A DNA stretch of 64,000 bases from Faecalicatena_A orotica (GTDB taxonomy: Bacteria > Bacillota > Clostridia > Lachnospirales > Lachnospiraceae): NCBI RefSeq assembly GCF_040545875.1, contig NZ_JBEPMR010000003.1. One strand, 5' to 3'. The notes under the pieces were generated by a model. That model did not search any database, was not told the DNA's origin, and was given only the letters and a program-made list of their open reading frames with translations. A program made the position numbers and the translations under genes. Position 1 is the first letter of the stretch. Each line of letters opens with the position of its first letter. Of the stretch, positions 25,441-33,731 are shown piece by piece.

Positions 25441-26826
25441 TTATTCCATATTTCCTGGGAATCTCGGGATTCCGTCAAATCCGGCTTTCAGGTCCTCATC
25501 TGTCGGGATGTAGTCTGTCATCTTGCCGTCGTGGAACTTCTCATACGCATACATATCAAAATATCCGGTTCCTGTCAGGCCGAAAAGAATTGTTTTCTCT
25601 TCTCCTGTCTCCTTGCATTTCATAGCCTCGTCGATTGCAACCTTGATTGCATGGCTGCTCTCAGGTGCCGGAAGGATACCTTCCACTCTTGCAAACTGTT
25701 CTGCTGCTTCAAATACGGATGTCTGTTCTACGGAACGTGCCTCCATGTAACCATCATGGTAGAGCTGTGATAATGTCGAACTCATTCCGTGATATCTTAA
25801 GCCGCCTGCATGGTTGGCTGACGGAATAAATCCGCTTCCAAGCGTATACATCTTCGCCAGAGGGCATACCATCCCGGTATCACAGAAGTCATATGCAAAC
25901 ACACCGCGTGTCAGGCTCGGGCAGGATGCAGGTTCTACGGCAATAAACTGATACTCTGCCTCTCCCCTTAACTGTTCTCCCATAAACGGAGAAATTAGTC
26001 CGCCCAGATTGGAACCGCCGCCCGCACAGCCGATAATAATATCCGGTTTGATCCCGTACTTATCCATCGCGATCTTTGTCTCCACACCAATCACTGACTG
26101 GTGGAGAAGAACCTGGTTCAATACACTTCCAAGAACATATCTGTAGCCCTCTGTATGGGTAGCCACTTCAACAGCTTCTGAAATAGCACAGCCAAGGCTT
26201 CCTGATGTTCCCGGATGTTCTGCCAGTATCTTCTTTCCGATCTCGGTTGTCTCGGACGGTGAAGGAGTCACACTTGCCCCATAAGTTCTCATCACTTCTC
26301 TTCTGAAAGGTTTCTGCTCATAGGAGCATTTTACCATATAAACCTGACAATCCAGATCCAGATAAGAACATGCCATAGATAAAGCAGTTCCCCACTGTCC
26401 GGCCCCTGTCTCAGTTGTTACACCTTTCAGTCCCTGATCCTTTGCGTAATATGCCTGTGCAATTGCTGAATTTAGTTTGTGGCTTCCGCTTGTGTTATTT
26501 CCTTCGAATTTATAGTAGATTTTCGCAGGCGTCTGCAGCTTCTCCTCCAGACAATATGCCCTTACAAGCGGTGCCGGACGGTACATCTTATAGAAATCCC
26601 TGATTTTCTCAGGAATCTCAATAAATCTGTTGTCATTGTCCAGCTCCTGTTTTACCAGTTCTTCACAAAATACAACTCCAAGTTCCTCTTCTGTCATTGG
26701 TTTCAGTGTTCCGGGATTTAAAAGCGGTGCCGGTTTATTCTTCATATCGGCGCGCACATTATACCATTCCTTCGGCATCTCACTTTCTTCCAGATAAATT
26801 TTGTAGGGAATCTTTTTCTCACTCAT
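25441..26826 (-). CDS. trpB: Tryptophan synthase beta chain, TrpB2 type
   Basis: PLP-dependent enzyme of 461 residues, belonging to the longer TrpB2 subgroup rather than TrpB1 (about 400). It condenses indole with serine to make tryptophan. The PLP lysine is in NNTSGSHKLNSA (near residue 117), the catalytic glutamate in TTETGAGQWG, and the phosphate-binding loop is GCAGGGSNLGG. There is no trpA or other trp gene nearby; stand-alone TrpB2 is thought to salvage free indole. A complete tryptophan-specific T-box leader lies directly upstream, so expression should rise when tRNA-Trp is uncharged. It ends at a strong terminator. Confidence 0.93.
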   Translation of the reverse strand: MSEKKIPYKIYLEESEMPKEWYNVRADMKNKPAPLLNPGTLKPMTEEELGVVFCEELVKQELDNDNRFIEIPEKIRDFYKMYRPAPLVRAYCLEEKLQTPAKIYYKFEGNNTSGSHKLNSAIAQAYYAKDQGLKGVTTETGAGQWGTALSMACSYLDLDCQVYMVKCSYEQKPFRREVMRTYGASVTPSPSETTEIGKKILAEHPGTSGSLGCAISEAVEVATHTEGYRYVLGSVLNQVLLHQSVIGVETKIAMDKYGIKPDIIIGCAGGGSNLGGLISPFMGEQLRGEAEYQFIAVEPASCPSLTRGVFAYDFCDTGMVCPLAKMYTLGSGFIPSANHAGGLRYHGMSSTLSQLYHDGYMEARSVEQTSVFEAAEQFARVEGILPAPESSHAIKVAIDEAMKCKETGEEKTILFGLTGTGYFDMYAYEKFHDGKMTDYIPTDEDLKAGFDGIPRFPGNME

Positions 26827-26874
26827 CGTTTAATCTCCTTTCTTTTTTCCGGGATAAGCTTTGATATTTAAATA

Positions 26875-27150
26875 CAAAAAAACTCTTATCCCTCACAATA
26901 AAATTATTGCAGGGACAAGAGTATATAAGTTCAAACTCCTGCGGTGCCACCCAGCTTGATGCAAATAGTGCATCCTCTCTTGCATACTGACATATGCCGA
27001 ATTTTTTAACGGAGTATTCTCTCCGGCTTACCTACTATGCTTTCAGTTCGCCCTCAGAAGCCCATTCCTGACTGTCTTTTCCTGCCGCAATCCCACCATC
27101 TGCGGCTCTCTGTGTGGTAAGTACAGAAAGTACTTGCTCTTCTTCAACGG
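26875..27150 (-). ncRNA. Tryptophan-specific T-box riboswitch
   Basis: The conserved T-box TGGGTGGCACCGCAGG is on the minus strand at 26938-26953. Stem I begins around GAAGAAGAGCAAGTAC near 27147. The specifier loop reads GAA-TGG-GCTTCTGAG with TGG (Trp) at 27062-27064. The terminator is ACTCTTGTCCCT facing AGGGATAAGAGT followed by seven T, at about 26875-26925. Specifier and downstream gene agree. Confidence 0.95.
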
Positions 27151-27159
27151 TTTACAAAA

Positions 27160-27188
27160 ACTTTACCACTTTGGAATTCAAATGTCAA
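27160..27188 (-). promoter_or_regulatory. SigA promoter of the T-box/trpB transcript
   Basis: On the minus strand TTGACA (27183-27188) and TAAAGT (27160-27165) are spaced by 17 bases just upstream of the T-box stem I. Confidence 0.8.
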
Positions 27189-27210
27189 CAGTTTTTTACT
27201 TTGTCAATTT

Positions 27211-28233
27211 TTAATAGCGGTTGTGTACATCTTCCGCAAAACACATGAAATCTTTCAACTCGATGAACATTCCATTGTCCAGCACTGCCCTGCCGCTCAT
27301 CTTCCCAAATACCTGATGCTGGTCAGAGGCTATGACCAGCGCGGATATTTTCGCAGCCCGGTCCAGTACCGGCTCAAAATCCATTTCAAATCTGCCGTCA
27401 CTGGAAGTAAACTTCCACGGCTTCATATAATCATCCTTCGGAATATGAAATGTGACATCATCCAATTTATGACATTTCCCGTCGTAAAACAGTATATTCT
27501 CAGTAGCTGCCGAGGTATCCCCGAACCCGTATCCTATGTTAAAACCAAAAGGTTTTCCTCCTATAGTCCCGTTGCCTGATCCCCAGAACCATCTGTTATC
27601 ATAGGTCCAGACACCACGGCCCCAGTCCAGTGTCCCGTAATCTGTCTCAGGCCGGAACCAGTAGGTCACATTGTCAAAGGTCATATACCCCTCTGCACGC
27701 ATGCAGTTAATTTTCTGATTATAGTAGAACGCTGACTTCTTCCCTTTCCACGGAGTGGCGATCACCATCGTATCCATTGGGGGCTGGGACAAAGTGATTT
27801 CACAGTGAAATGGTTTTCCCTCCCAGAAATTTTTAAAGTCACAGACGATCGTCCTTTTTCCAGCAGTCACTTTAAACTCCATACTAAGGCGCTTGTCTTT
27901 GTACTTGATATCTCCCGTCTCCGATGTGGCAGGCATCTTCATCCTTCCCATTGGAAACGGGTTTAAAATGGTTTCTGTGTGTTCCCACCCTTCTTTAAAG
28001 TTCAGAAGTGAAACCGACTGCAGGCCGATATAACCGTCATCTGATAGTGTAAACGCACCCGCATAGTCTTCGTTCAGGACCAGATAGTAATCCCACTCTT
28101 TTATGCGGAATTTCGACGCACTGATTCTGTTTCTGTCATACTCCTGCAAAAGTGATCTGGACCATCCCGGTTCGCGAAGGCTTCCGTCTGCCTTCAACAG
28201 GGGCTGTTTAGAAGTAACCTCATGATTCCTCAT
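27211..28233 (-). CDS. DUF2804 family protein
   Basis: Protein of 340 residues matching the DUF2804 family: N-terminal LLKADGSLREPGWSRSLL, central YYNQKINCMRAEGYM, and the conserved tryptophan-rich block LDWGRGVWTYDNRWFWGSGNG near residues 203-223, followed by FNIGYGFGDTSAATEN. No signal peptide or membrane segment. The function of the family is not established to my knowledge; the beta-rich pattern suggests a lipocalin- or carbohydrate-handling-like fold, but this is only impression. It ends 22 bases before the promoter of the T-box transcript and appears to be its own unit. Confidence 0.85.
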   Translation of the reverse strand: MRNHEVTSKQPLLKADGSLREPGWSRSLLQEYDRNRISASKFRIKEWDYYLVLNEDYAGAFTLSDDGYIGLQSVSLLNFKEGWEHTETILNPFPMGRMKMPATSETGDIKYKDKRLSMEFKVTAGKRTIVCDFKNFWEGKPFHCEITLSQPPMDTMVIATPWKGKKSAFYYNQKINCMRAEGYMTFDNVTYWFRPETDYGTLDWGRGVWTYDNRWFWGSGNGTIGGKPFGFNIGYGFGDTSAATENILFYDGKCHKLDDVTFHIPKDDYMKPWKFTSSDGRFEMDFEPVLDRAAKISALVIASDQHQVFGKMSGRAVLDNGMFIELKDFMCFAEDVHNRY

Positions 28234-28268
28234 ATAAACATCTCCTCACTGTATTTCCTTCATAATGG

Positions 28269-28302
28269 AAAAAAGCCCGAATCCCCGGGGGGACTGGGCT
28301 TC
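28269..28302 (-). terminator. Terminator after rplT
   Basis: On the minus strand GAAGCCCAGTCCCC faces GGATTCGGGCT, followed by TTTTTT, 15 bases after the rplT stop codon. Confidence 0.88.
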
Positions 28303-28316
28303 ATACTTATATTTTA

Positions 28317-28673
28317 CTACGCGGTCTGAGCTTTTGCAACCTCTGCCAGTGTAGCGAATCCTTCTTTATCGCTTACTGCCAGTTCAGCCAGCATCTTTCT
28401 GTTCATATCAACATTAGCCAGTTTCAGGCCATGCATGAACTTGCTGTAAGACAGTCCGTTCATTCTTGCTGCAGCGTTGATACGTGCAATCCATAACTGT
28501 CTCATCTGACGTTTACGCTGTTTTCTTCCTGCGTAAGATGATGTAAGTGCTCTCATGACAGACTGTTTTGCAACTCTGTACTGTTTGGAGCGTGCTCCTC
28601 TGTATCCTTTAGCTAACTTTAATGTTCTGTTATGTCTCTTCTTAGCGTTCATTCCGCCTTTAATTCTTGCCAT
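28317..28673 (-). CDS. rplT: 50S ribosomal protein L20
   Basis: L20, 118 residues, needed for assembly of the large subunit and in many bacteria the autoregulator of its own operon. The start MARIKGGMNAKKRHNRTLKL and the core ITRINAAAR-like segment (WIARINAAARMNGLSYSKFM) are standard. It is the third gene of infC-rpmI-rplT and is followed by a strong terminator. Confidence 0.98.
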   Translation of the reverse strand: MARIKGGMNAKKRHNRTLKLAKGYRGARSKQYRVAKQSVMRALTSSYAGRKQRKRQMRQLWIARINAAARMNGLSYSKFMHGLKLANVDMNRKMLAELAVSDKEGFATLAEVAKAQTA

Positions 28674-28704
28674 TTCTTATTCCTCCTTCATCAACTTCCA
28701 AATC

Positions 28705-28902
28705 TTACAGATATGGTAATACTTTCTTCATGTTTTTTACATTTGTAGCATCTGTGATAGCCGGGTGTCTAAGATTTCTTTTTCTCTTTGTAGACTTCTT
28801 TGTTAAGATATGGCTCTTATATGCTTTGTTTCTTTTTAATTTTCCTGTACCTGTTACTTTGAAGCGTTTTGCTGCCGCTCTATTAGTTTTGATTTTTGGC
28901 AT
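28705..28902 (-). CDS. rpmI: 50S ribosomal protein L35
   Basis: L35, 65 residues, starting MPKIKTNRAAAKRFKVTGTG with the usual highly basic composition. The ATG at 28902 lies 8 bases after GGAGG; an opening six codons upstream overlaps that ribosome site and is not the start. Middle gene of the infC operon. Confidence 0.97.
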   Translation of the reverse strand: MPKIKTNRAAAKRFKVTGTGKLKRNKAYKSHILTKKSTKRKRNLRHPAITDATNVKNMKKVLPYL

Positions 28903-28961
28903 GATGATTTCCTCCTTCATTGTGTGCTTACGTAAGTGATAACACCCGTAATTATTTATTT

Positions 28962-29468
28962 TTAACGTTTTTCAGTTAAAACCATGCTCATGTTTCTGCC
29001 TTCCATTTTAGCCGGTTTTTCGATGACTGCAATATCTTCCAGTAAAGCCGCAAAATCATCTAAGATATGTCTGCTCTGCTGTACGTGCGCCATCTCTCTC
29101 CCGCGGAAACGCAATGTCACTTTTACCTTGTTGCCCTTTGTAATGAACTTCTTCGCGTTATTAACCTTAGTGTTCAAGTCATTGGTATCAATATTCGGCG
29201 AAAGACGTACTTCCTTCAATTCGACAGTTTTTTGCTTTTTCTTGGCTTCTTTGTCTTTGCGTGTCTGCTCGTATTTGAATTTGCCATAATCAATAATTTT
29301 GCAGACCGGTGGTTTTGCCATTGGTGCAATCTTCACCAAGTCAAGTTCTGCATCCATCGCCATCTTCAAGGCGTCCCGGGATGACATGATTCCTAATTGT
29401 TCCCCATCCTCACTAACCAGACGAACTTCTTTGTCTCTGATCTGCTCGTTAATCATTAAATCGCTAAT
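28962..29468 (-). CDS. infC: Translation initiation factor IF-3, probable AUU start
   Basis: IF-3, about 168 residues, which prevents premature subunit joining and proofreads initiation. The N-domain INEQIRDKEVRLVSEDGEQLG, the lysine-rich linker (KDKEAKKKQKTVELKEVRL) and the C-domain ending NMSMVLTEKR are all typical. An ATG at 29456 is 21 bases from the GGAGG site, too far. An in-frame ATT at 29468 is 9 bases from it and gives ISDLMINEQIRDKEVR, matching the family N-terminus. AUU is the known rare start used by infC in other bacteria for autoregulation, so I take 29468 as the start. First gene of infC-rpmI-rplT. Confidence 0.9.
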   Translation of the reverse strand: MSDLMINEQIRDKEVRLVSEDGEQLGIMSSRDALKMAMDAELDLVKIAPMAKPPVCKIIDYGKFKYEQTRKDKEAKKKQKTVELKEVRLSPNIDTNDLNTKVNNAKKFITKGNKVKVTLRFRGREMAHVQQSRHILDDFAALLEDIAVIEKPAKMEGRNMSMVLTEKR

Positions 29469-29489
29469 TGTCGTATACCTCCGTTGATT

Positions 29490-29669
29490 GAATTTCCTTT
29501 AGGTTTCTTCCGCGATTGAGCACAAAAAAACGAGTGAACATCATCCACCCGACTCTCTGCACACACATACTTCTCTTAAAGGCATGTGATAGCTTCAATA
29601 TCAAACCGGTAGTCACCCAATTGTGCTACGGTGAGAGTGGATACTCTGCTTTGTTTTTTGCCTCACGCA
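29490..29669 (-). ncRNA. infC operon leader with attenuator-like terminator (L20-leader type)
   Basis: About 180 bases of leader lie between promoter P2 and infC. An intrinsic terminator is present at 29524-29555 on the minus strand (GAGT...ACTCG followed by seven T). Upstream of it is structured sequence with CTCTCACCGTAGCAC, GGGTGACTACCGG and complementary segments. This is the layout of the Firmicute L20 leader, in which excess L20 favours termination. The exact fold was not computed. Confidence 0.7.
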
Positions 29670-29675
29670 GATATT

Positions 29676-29704
29676 AGATTAACATACCATCTGCATTTTG
29701 TCAA
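29676..29704 (-). promoter_or_regulatory. SigA promoter P2 of infC operon
   Basis: On the minus strand TTGACA (29699-29704), 17-base spacer, TAATCT (29676-29681). Confidence 0.85.
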
Positions 29705-29748
29705 GATATTTCTTATCACCTTTTTTCTTGACTTTTTGCACTTCTGTC

Positions 29749-29777
29749 ATTTTATACCACTTATAAAAGTGTGTCAA
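29749..29777 (-). promoter_or_regulatory. SigA promoter P1 of infC operon
   Basis: On the minus strand TTGACA (29772-29777), 17-base spacer, TAAAAT (29749-29754). It lies 73 bases upstream of P2, so the operon has tandem near-consensus promoters. Confidence 0.85.
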
Positions 29778-29840
29778 GGATAGAATGATAGGTTTATGTT
29801 TTAAGTGTCGGAAATTTGAGCCCCGCAAAAACGATTTTGC

Positions 29841-29869
29841 TTGTATTTCATGCTTCTTCATGTCATAAT
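29841..29869 (+). promoter_or_regulatory. Candidate promoter of the sodium symporter gene
   Basis: TTGTAT (29841-29846), 17-base spacer, CATAAT (29864-29869). It is divergent from the infC promoters. Confidence 0.55.
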
Positions 29870-29921
29870 GTAGCTATTAATGTCTATTATTAAGGAACAG
29901 AAATTGAGGAGGTTTTACTAC

Positions 29922-31286
29922 ATGAACGAAAGCAGAAGTAATTTTACTGGCAAAATCGGCTTCATACTGGCTGCTGCCGGCTCTGCCGTAGGTTTGGGGA
30001 ATATATGGCGTTTTCCATACCTTGTTGCCAAATATGGCGGGGGAACATTCTTACTATGTTATATTATTCTTGCCGTCACCTTTGGATTTACCCTTATGAC
30101 AGCCGAGATTGCACTTGGCCGCAAGACGGGCCTGAGCGCCATAGGCGCATTCAAGAAACTGGATAAGCGTTTTGGCTTTCTGGGAATTCTGGCATCTATT
30201 GTGCCAATCATTATTCTTCCTTATTACTCCGTTATCGGCGGATGGGTAATCAAGTATTTCGGCACATTCATCACGGGAGGTACGAAAGCAGCCGCAGGCG
30301 ATACTTATTTCACCGATTTTATCAGCGGTGTAAAGAGTCCGATCATCTGGTTTGTACTGTTTGTTATCTTAACGGCTGTAGTTGTTATTTTTGGTGTTGA
30401 AAAAGGAATCGAGAATGTCAGCAAATTCCTGATGCCGGTCCTCGTTGTCCTGACGGTTGGAATTTCTATCTATGTCATGACAATGGACGGAGCTATGGAA
30501 GGCCTGAAGTACTATATCATGCCTGACATGTCCAATTTCTCTGTCAAGACGCTGCTCGCCGCGATGGGACAGCTCTTCTACTCTATGTCACTGGCGATGG
30601 GAATCATGATCACCTACGGTTCCTATATGAAAAAAACAACCAATCTGGAAAGTTCTGTCAGACAGATTGAGATTTTTGACACGGGTATTGCATTTTTTGC
30701 AGGGCTTATGATCGTACCGGCTGTATTTACATTCTCAGGCGGGGACCAGACAGCGCTCAGCGCCGGTCCGGGACTTATGTTTATCACACTCCCGAAAGTA
30801 TTTGCGAGCATGCCGATGGGTGGGTTTATCGGTACGGTATTCTTCGTTCTCGTATTCTTTGCGGCCCTGACATCTGCGATCTCTTTGATGGAGACAATCG
30901 TATCAATTTTTATGGATAAGTTCAAATGGACCAGAAAGTTTACCTGTATTCTTGTGACAGCCTATGTACTGCTGATGGGAATCCCGTCTTCACTTGGATT
31001 CGGTATCTGGGACTTCATCCAGCCGCTCGGAATGTCCGTTCTTGATTTTATGGACTTTATCAGCAATAGTGTGCTCATGCCGATCGTTGCGTTATTTACC
31101 TGTATCTTCGTGGGATTTGTCATCAAGCCGAAGACAATAATTGAGGAGGCATCTATAGGCGGCGCAAAGTTCAAAAGCAAAAGGCTTTTCACCATTATGA
31201 TCCGCTGGATCGCCCCTATCTTCCTGATTGCGATTCTGATTACGTCTGTGGCAGGCACAATGGGATTTGAATTTTTCAAGCTTTAA
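29922..31286 (+). CDS. Sodium-dependent transporter, NSS/SNF family
   Basis: LeuT-like sodium:neurotransmitter symporter, 454 residues, about 11-12 membrane segments. The N-terminal substrate/sodium-site segment reads GFILAAAGSAVGLGNIWRFPYLVAKYGGGTF in two adjoining parts, with the unwound TM1 GSAVGLGN motif and TM6 region SMSLAMGIMITYGSYM. The ATG at 29922 lies 9 bases after GAGGAGG; the upstream ATG at 29880 has no site. Family members import amino acids, most often tryptophan, tyrosine or branched-chain residues; the substrate here is not resolvable. It ends at a terminator shared with degV. Confidence 0.92.
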   Translation: MNESRSNFTGKIGFILAAAGSAVGLGNIWRFPYLVAKYGGGTFLLCYIILAVTFGFTLMTAEIALGRKTGLSAIGAFKKLDKRFGFLGILASIVPIIILPYYSVIGGWVIKYFGTFITGGTKAAAGDTYFTDFISGVKSPIIWFVLFVILTAVVVIFGVEKGIENVSKFLMPVLVVLTVGISIYVMTMDGAMEGLKYYIMPDMSNFSVKTLLAAMGQLFYSMSLAMGIMITYGSYMKKTTNLESSVRQIEIFDTGIAFFAGLMIVPAVFTFSGGDQTALSAGPGLMFITLPKVFASMPMGGFIGTVFFVLVFFAALTSAISLMETIVSIFMDKFKWTRKFTCILVTAYVLLMGIPSSLGFGIWDFIQPLGMSVLDFMDFISNSVLMPIVALFTCIFVGFVIKPKTIIEEASIGGAKFKSKRLFTIMIRWIAPIFLIAILITSVAGTMGFEFFKL

Positions 31287-31302
31287 TCATAATACAGACG
31301 GC

Positions 31303-31346
31303 AAAAAAATGGATGGCACACCCCTAAGGTATGTCCATCCATTTTT
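31303..31346. terminator. Bidirectional terminator between NSS gene and degV
   Basis: A-rich stretch, ATGGATGG(C) facing (T)CCATCCAT, then T run; symmetric and able to serve both converging genes. Confidence 0.88.
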
Positions 31347-31378
31347 AATTCCCGCAGACAGCGGGCCATGCAGCATGA

Positions 31379-32242
31379 TTATCTTTTATTTCCCATGCAG
31401 AATACTGCGAGAACGCCGGGGCCTGTATGGCTTCCGATTACGGTTCCGATGTTATTGATCATAACCTCTTTCACACCCATCTTCTCTCTTACGAGCCCTG
31501 CAACATATTCTGCTTCCTCAATACAGTCTCCGTGTGTAATCATAACGATATCGTTATCCCAGCCCTTAGACTGTTCCGCAGCCATATCTACAATCTTGTT
31601 CAGTGATTTCTTTCTTCCGCGCTCTTTTGCGATAACCTGCAGCTTTCCTTCATTATCCACGTGGATGATCGGCTTGATCTGTACCATAGTGCCCACGATC
31701 GCCGATGCCTTTGAAACACGGCCGCCACGGTGCAGGTGGTTCAGGTCATCTACCGTAACATTGTGGCAGACATGGAGTTTATTCTCTTCCACCCACTGTG
31801 CGATCTCATCAATTCCTTTTCCTGCATCCTTCATCTGAAGGACCTTGTAAAGCAGCAGCCCTTCTCCCATACACGCACAGAGTGTATCAATGATGATAAT
31901 CTTCGCATCCGGATATTCCTCTGCCAGTTCTTCGCCTGCGATCCTCATACTGTTATATGTGCCGCTAAGCCCCGAAGAAAACCCAAGGTGGAGAATATCT
32001 TTTCCTTCCCTGAGGATTGGTTCAAGGGCCTCTTTTGCCTCATCCGGGTTCACTTGTGACGTCACTGACATCTTGCCCTCCCGCAATTTTGCAAAAAATT
32101 CCTTGCCCGTAAGACCATACATATCCGTATATGTCTCACCGTCAATTGTATATTTTAAAGGGATGACCGGAACATTTCTTTCCTCCACCCACTCTCTCGG
32201 CAAATCTACGGTACTGTTCACTGTTACTACAAATTCTCTCAT
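31379..32242 (-). CDS. DegV family fatty-acid-binding protein
   Basis: DegV/FakB-type protein, 287 residues. FakB proteins hold a fatty acid for phosphorylation by the FakA kinase, feeding exogenous fatty acids into phospholipid synthesis. Visible are the N-terminal VNSTVDLPREWV, the lipid-head-group motif SVTSQVNPDE (the Thr-Ser-Gln pattern), GFSSGLSGTYNS and the C-terminal SHTGPGVLAVFC. No FakA kinase gene is adjacent. It starts 18 bases after the MATE gene stop codon, so the two may be cotranscribed. Confidence 0.92.
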   Translation of the reverse strand: MREFVVTVNSTVDLPREWVEERNVPVIPLKYTIDGETYTDMYGLTGKEFFAKLREGKMSVTSQVNPDEAKEALEPILREGKDILHLGFSSGLSGTYNSMRIAGEELAEEYPDAKIIIIDTLCACMGEGLLLYKVLQMKDAGKGIDEIAQWVEENKLHVCHNVTVDDLNHLHRGGRVSKASAIVGTMVQIKPIIHVDNEGKLQVIAKERGRKKSLNKIVDMAAEQSKGWDNDIVMITHGDCIEEAEYVAGLVREKMGVKEVMINNIGTVIGSHTGPGVLAVFCMGNKR

Positions 32243-32259
32243 ATCTTCCCTCCTGTGTT

Positions 32260-33678
32260 TTAAGCTTCTCCTATCATATCATCTTTTTCATCCTTACGCA
32301 AAATTTTTTTTGCAGTAATGATAAAGAGTATCACTGTGACGGCCACAGAAGTGAAGTCTGCAATCGGTTCCGCCCTGTAAATTCCCATGACTCCCATAAA
32401 TTTCGGTAATGTAATTGCGAGCGGGATCAGCAGGATCACTTTACGCAGCAGTGCAATGACAAGAGATACCTTCGCCTGACCAAGTGCAAGAAACGTGGAC
32501 TGGCACGCCATCTGGATACCGAAAATCGTAATTCCCAGAAAATAAACCGGCATGACGGAGCAGGTCAGAGAAATCAGTTCTTTATTTCCCGTAAATACTC
32601 TGGCATAAATCTCTGGTCTGGCAATTGCAATTCCGGCAAGTATAACTGTCGCTGCCAGACAGACGGACACCATCCTGATAAAGGCCCCCTTTACACGGTC
32701 CAGTTTTCCGGCGCCATAGTTATAACTCATGATCGGCTGCACTCCCTGTGACACTCCCTGTACGGGAACAACAATCAGCTGCATGATACTGCTCATGATG
32801 GACATGGTTCCCACATAGAGGTCCCCGCCGTATTTCTGCAGACCTGAATTTAGTGTGATCATGACAAGGCTCTCCGTACTCTGCATGATAAACGGCGAAA
32901 CCCCGAGAGCCGCTATGCTGCCCACCGTCTTTGCATTCAGCCGGATGTATTTTCTGCGGATCCTGATCACACTCTTTTTAGAGGTCAGGAACCGGATCAC
33001 CCATGCCGCACTGATTGCCTGCGAAATGATTGTAGCCAGAGCGGCCCCGCGCACACCCATTCCAAATACAAAGATCAGGACCGGATCGAGTATAATGTTG
33101 GTCACTGCCCCGATCAGGACAGACATCATCGCCGTCCTTGCGTTTCCCTGCCCGCTGATATAAGTATTCAGGCCCACGGCAAATTGTACAAATACGGTTC
33201 CCAGCAGATAGATGCTTATGTATTCTCTGGCATAGATGATTGTCTGGTCACTGGCTCCGAATGCATATAAAACAGGTGTTTTAAAGACGGAAAACAGGAC
33301 AGTTAATAGTACCGAGAAGATCAGCAGCAGGCCGACACTGTTCCCCAGAATCTTCTCCGCCTCTTTATAGTTTTTCTTTCCGAGCTGGATCGATGCCAGA
33401 GGGGCCCCTCCCATACCTGCGAATGCACTGAACGCCGAGATTACCATCAGAATAGGGAATGTCACGCCCACCCCCGTCAGCGCCATATCCCCGTATCCGT
33501 GAATATGCCCGATATAGATTCTGTCTACAATATTATACAAAACATTGATGATCTGGGCGGCAACGGCCGGAAGGGCCATCTCTGCAATCAATTTTCCCAG
33601 ATGTGCAGTTCCAAGCTTTTCATCCTGCTTCATGTTTTTCACATCTTTTTCATTTCCATTTTTCTGATTCTCTTCCAA
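32260..33678 (-). CDS. MATE family efflux transporter
   Basis: Multidrug and toxin extrusion family, 472 residues, twelve predicted membrane segments in two homologous halves. The N-terminal half begins LAEMALPAV-like (KLIAEMALPAVAAQIINVLY) with NIVDRIYIGH, and the second half has VPVQGVSQGVQPIMSYNYGAG. The best ribosome site (AAAGAGG) serves a TTG at 33678; an ATG fifteen codons later is possible. It exports cationic compounds by sodium or proton antiport; specificity unknown. Confidence 0.9.
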   Translation of the reverse strand: MEENQKNGNEKDVKNMKQDEKLGTAHLGKLIAEMALPAVAAQIINVLYNIVDRIYIGHIHGYGDMALTGVGVTFPILMVISAFSAFAGMGGAPLASIQLGKKNYKEAEKILGNSVGLLLIFSVLLTVLFSVFKTPVLYAFGASDQTIIYAREYISIYLLGTVFVQFAVGLNTYISGQGNARTAMMSVLIGAVTNIILDPVLIFVFGMGVRGAALATIISQAISAAWVIRFLTSKKSVIRIRRKYIRLNAKTVGSIAALGVSPFIMQSTESLVMITLNSGLQKYGGDLYVGTMSIMSSIMQLIVVPVQGVSQGVQPIMSYNYGAGKLDRVKGAFIRMVSVCLAATVILAGIAIARPEIYARVFTGNKELISLTCSVMPVYFLGITIFGIQMACQSTFLALGQAKVSLVIALLRKVILLIPLAITLPKFMGVMGIYRAEPIADFTSVAVTVILFIITAKKILRKDEKDDMIGEA

Positions 33679-33731
33679 GTAAAATTACCTCTTTTCTGTT
33701 CATTTTTAACAATGCCGGTCCAAGCCTGCAC

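Noticed and set aside
29880..29922. Upstream ATG of the NSS transporter
   Set aside because: No ribosome site, and the strong GAGGAGG lies between it and the downstream ATG that matches the family start.
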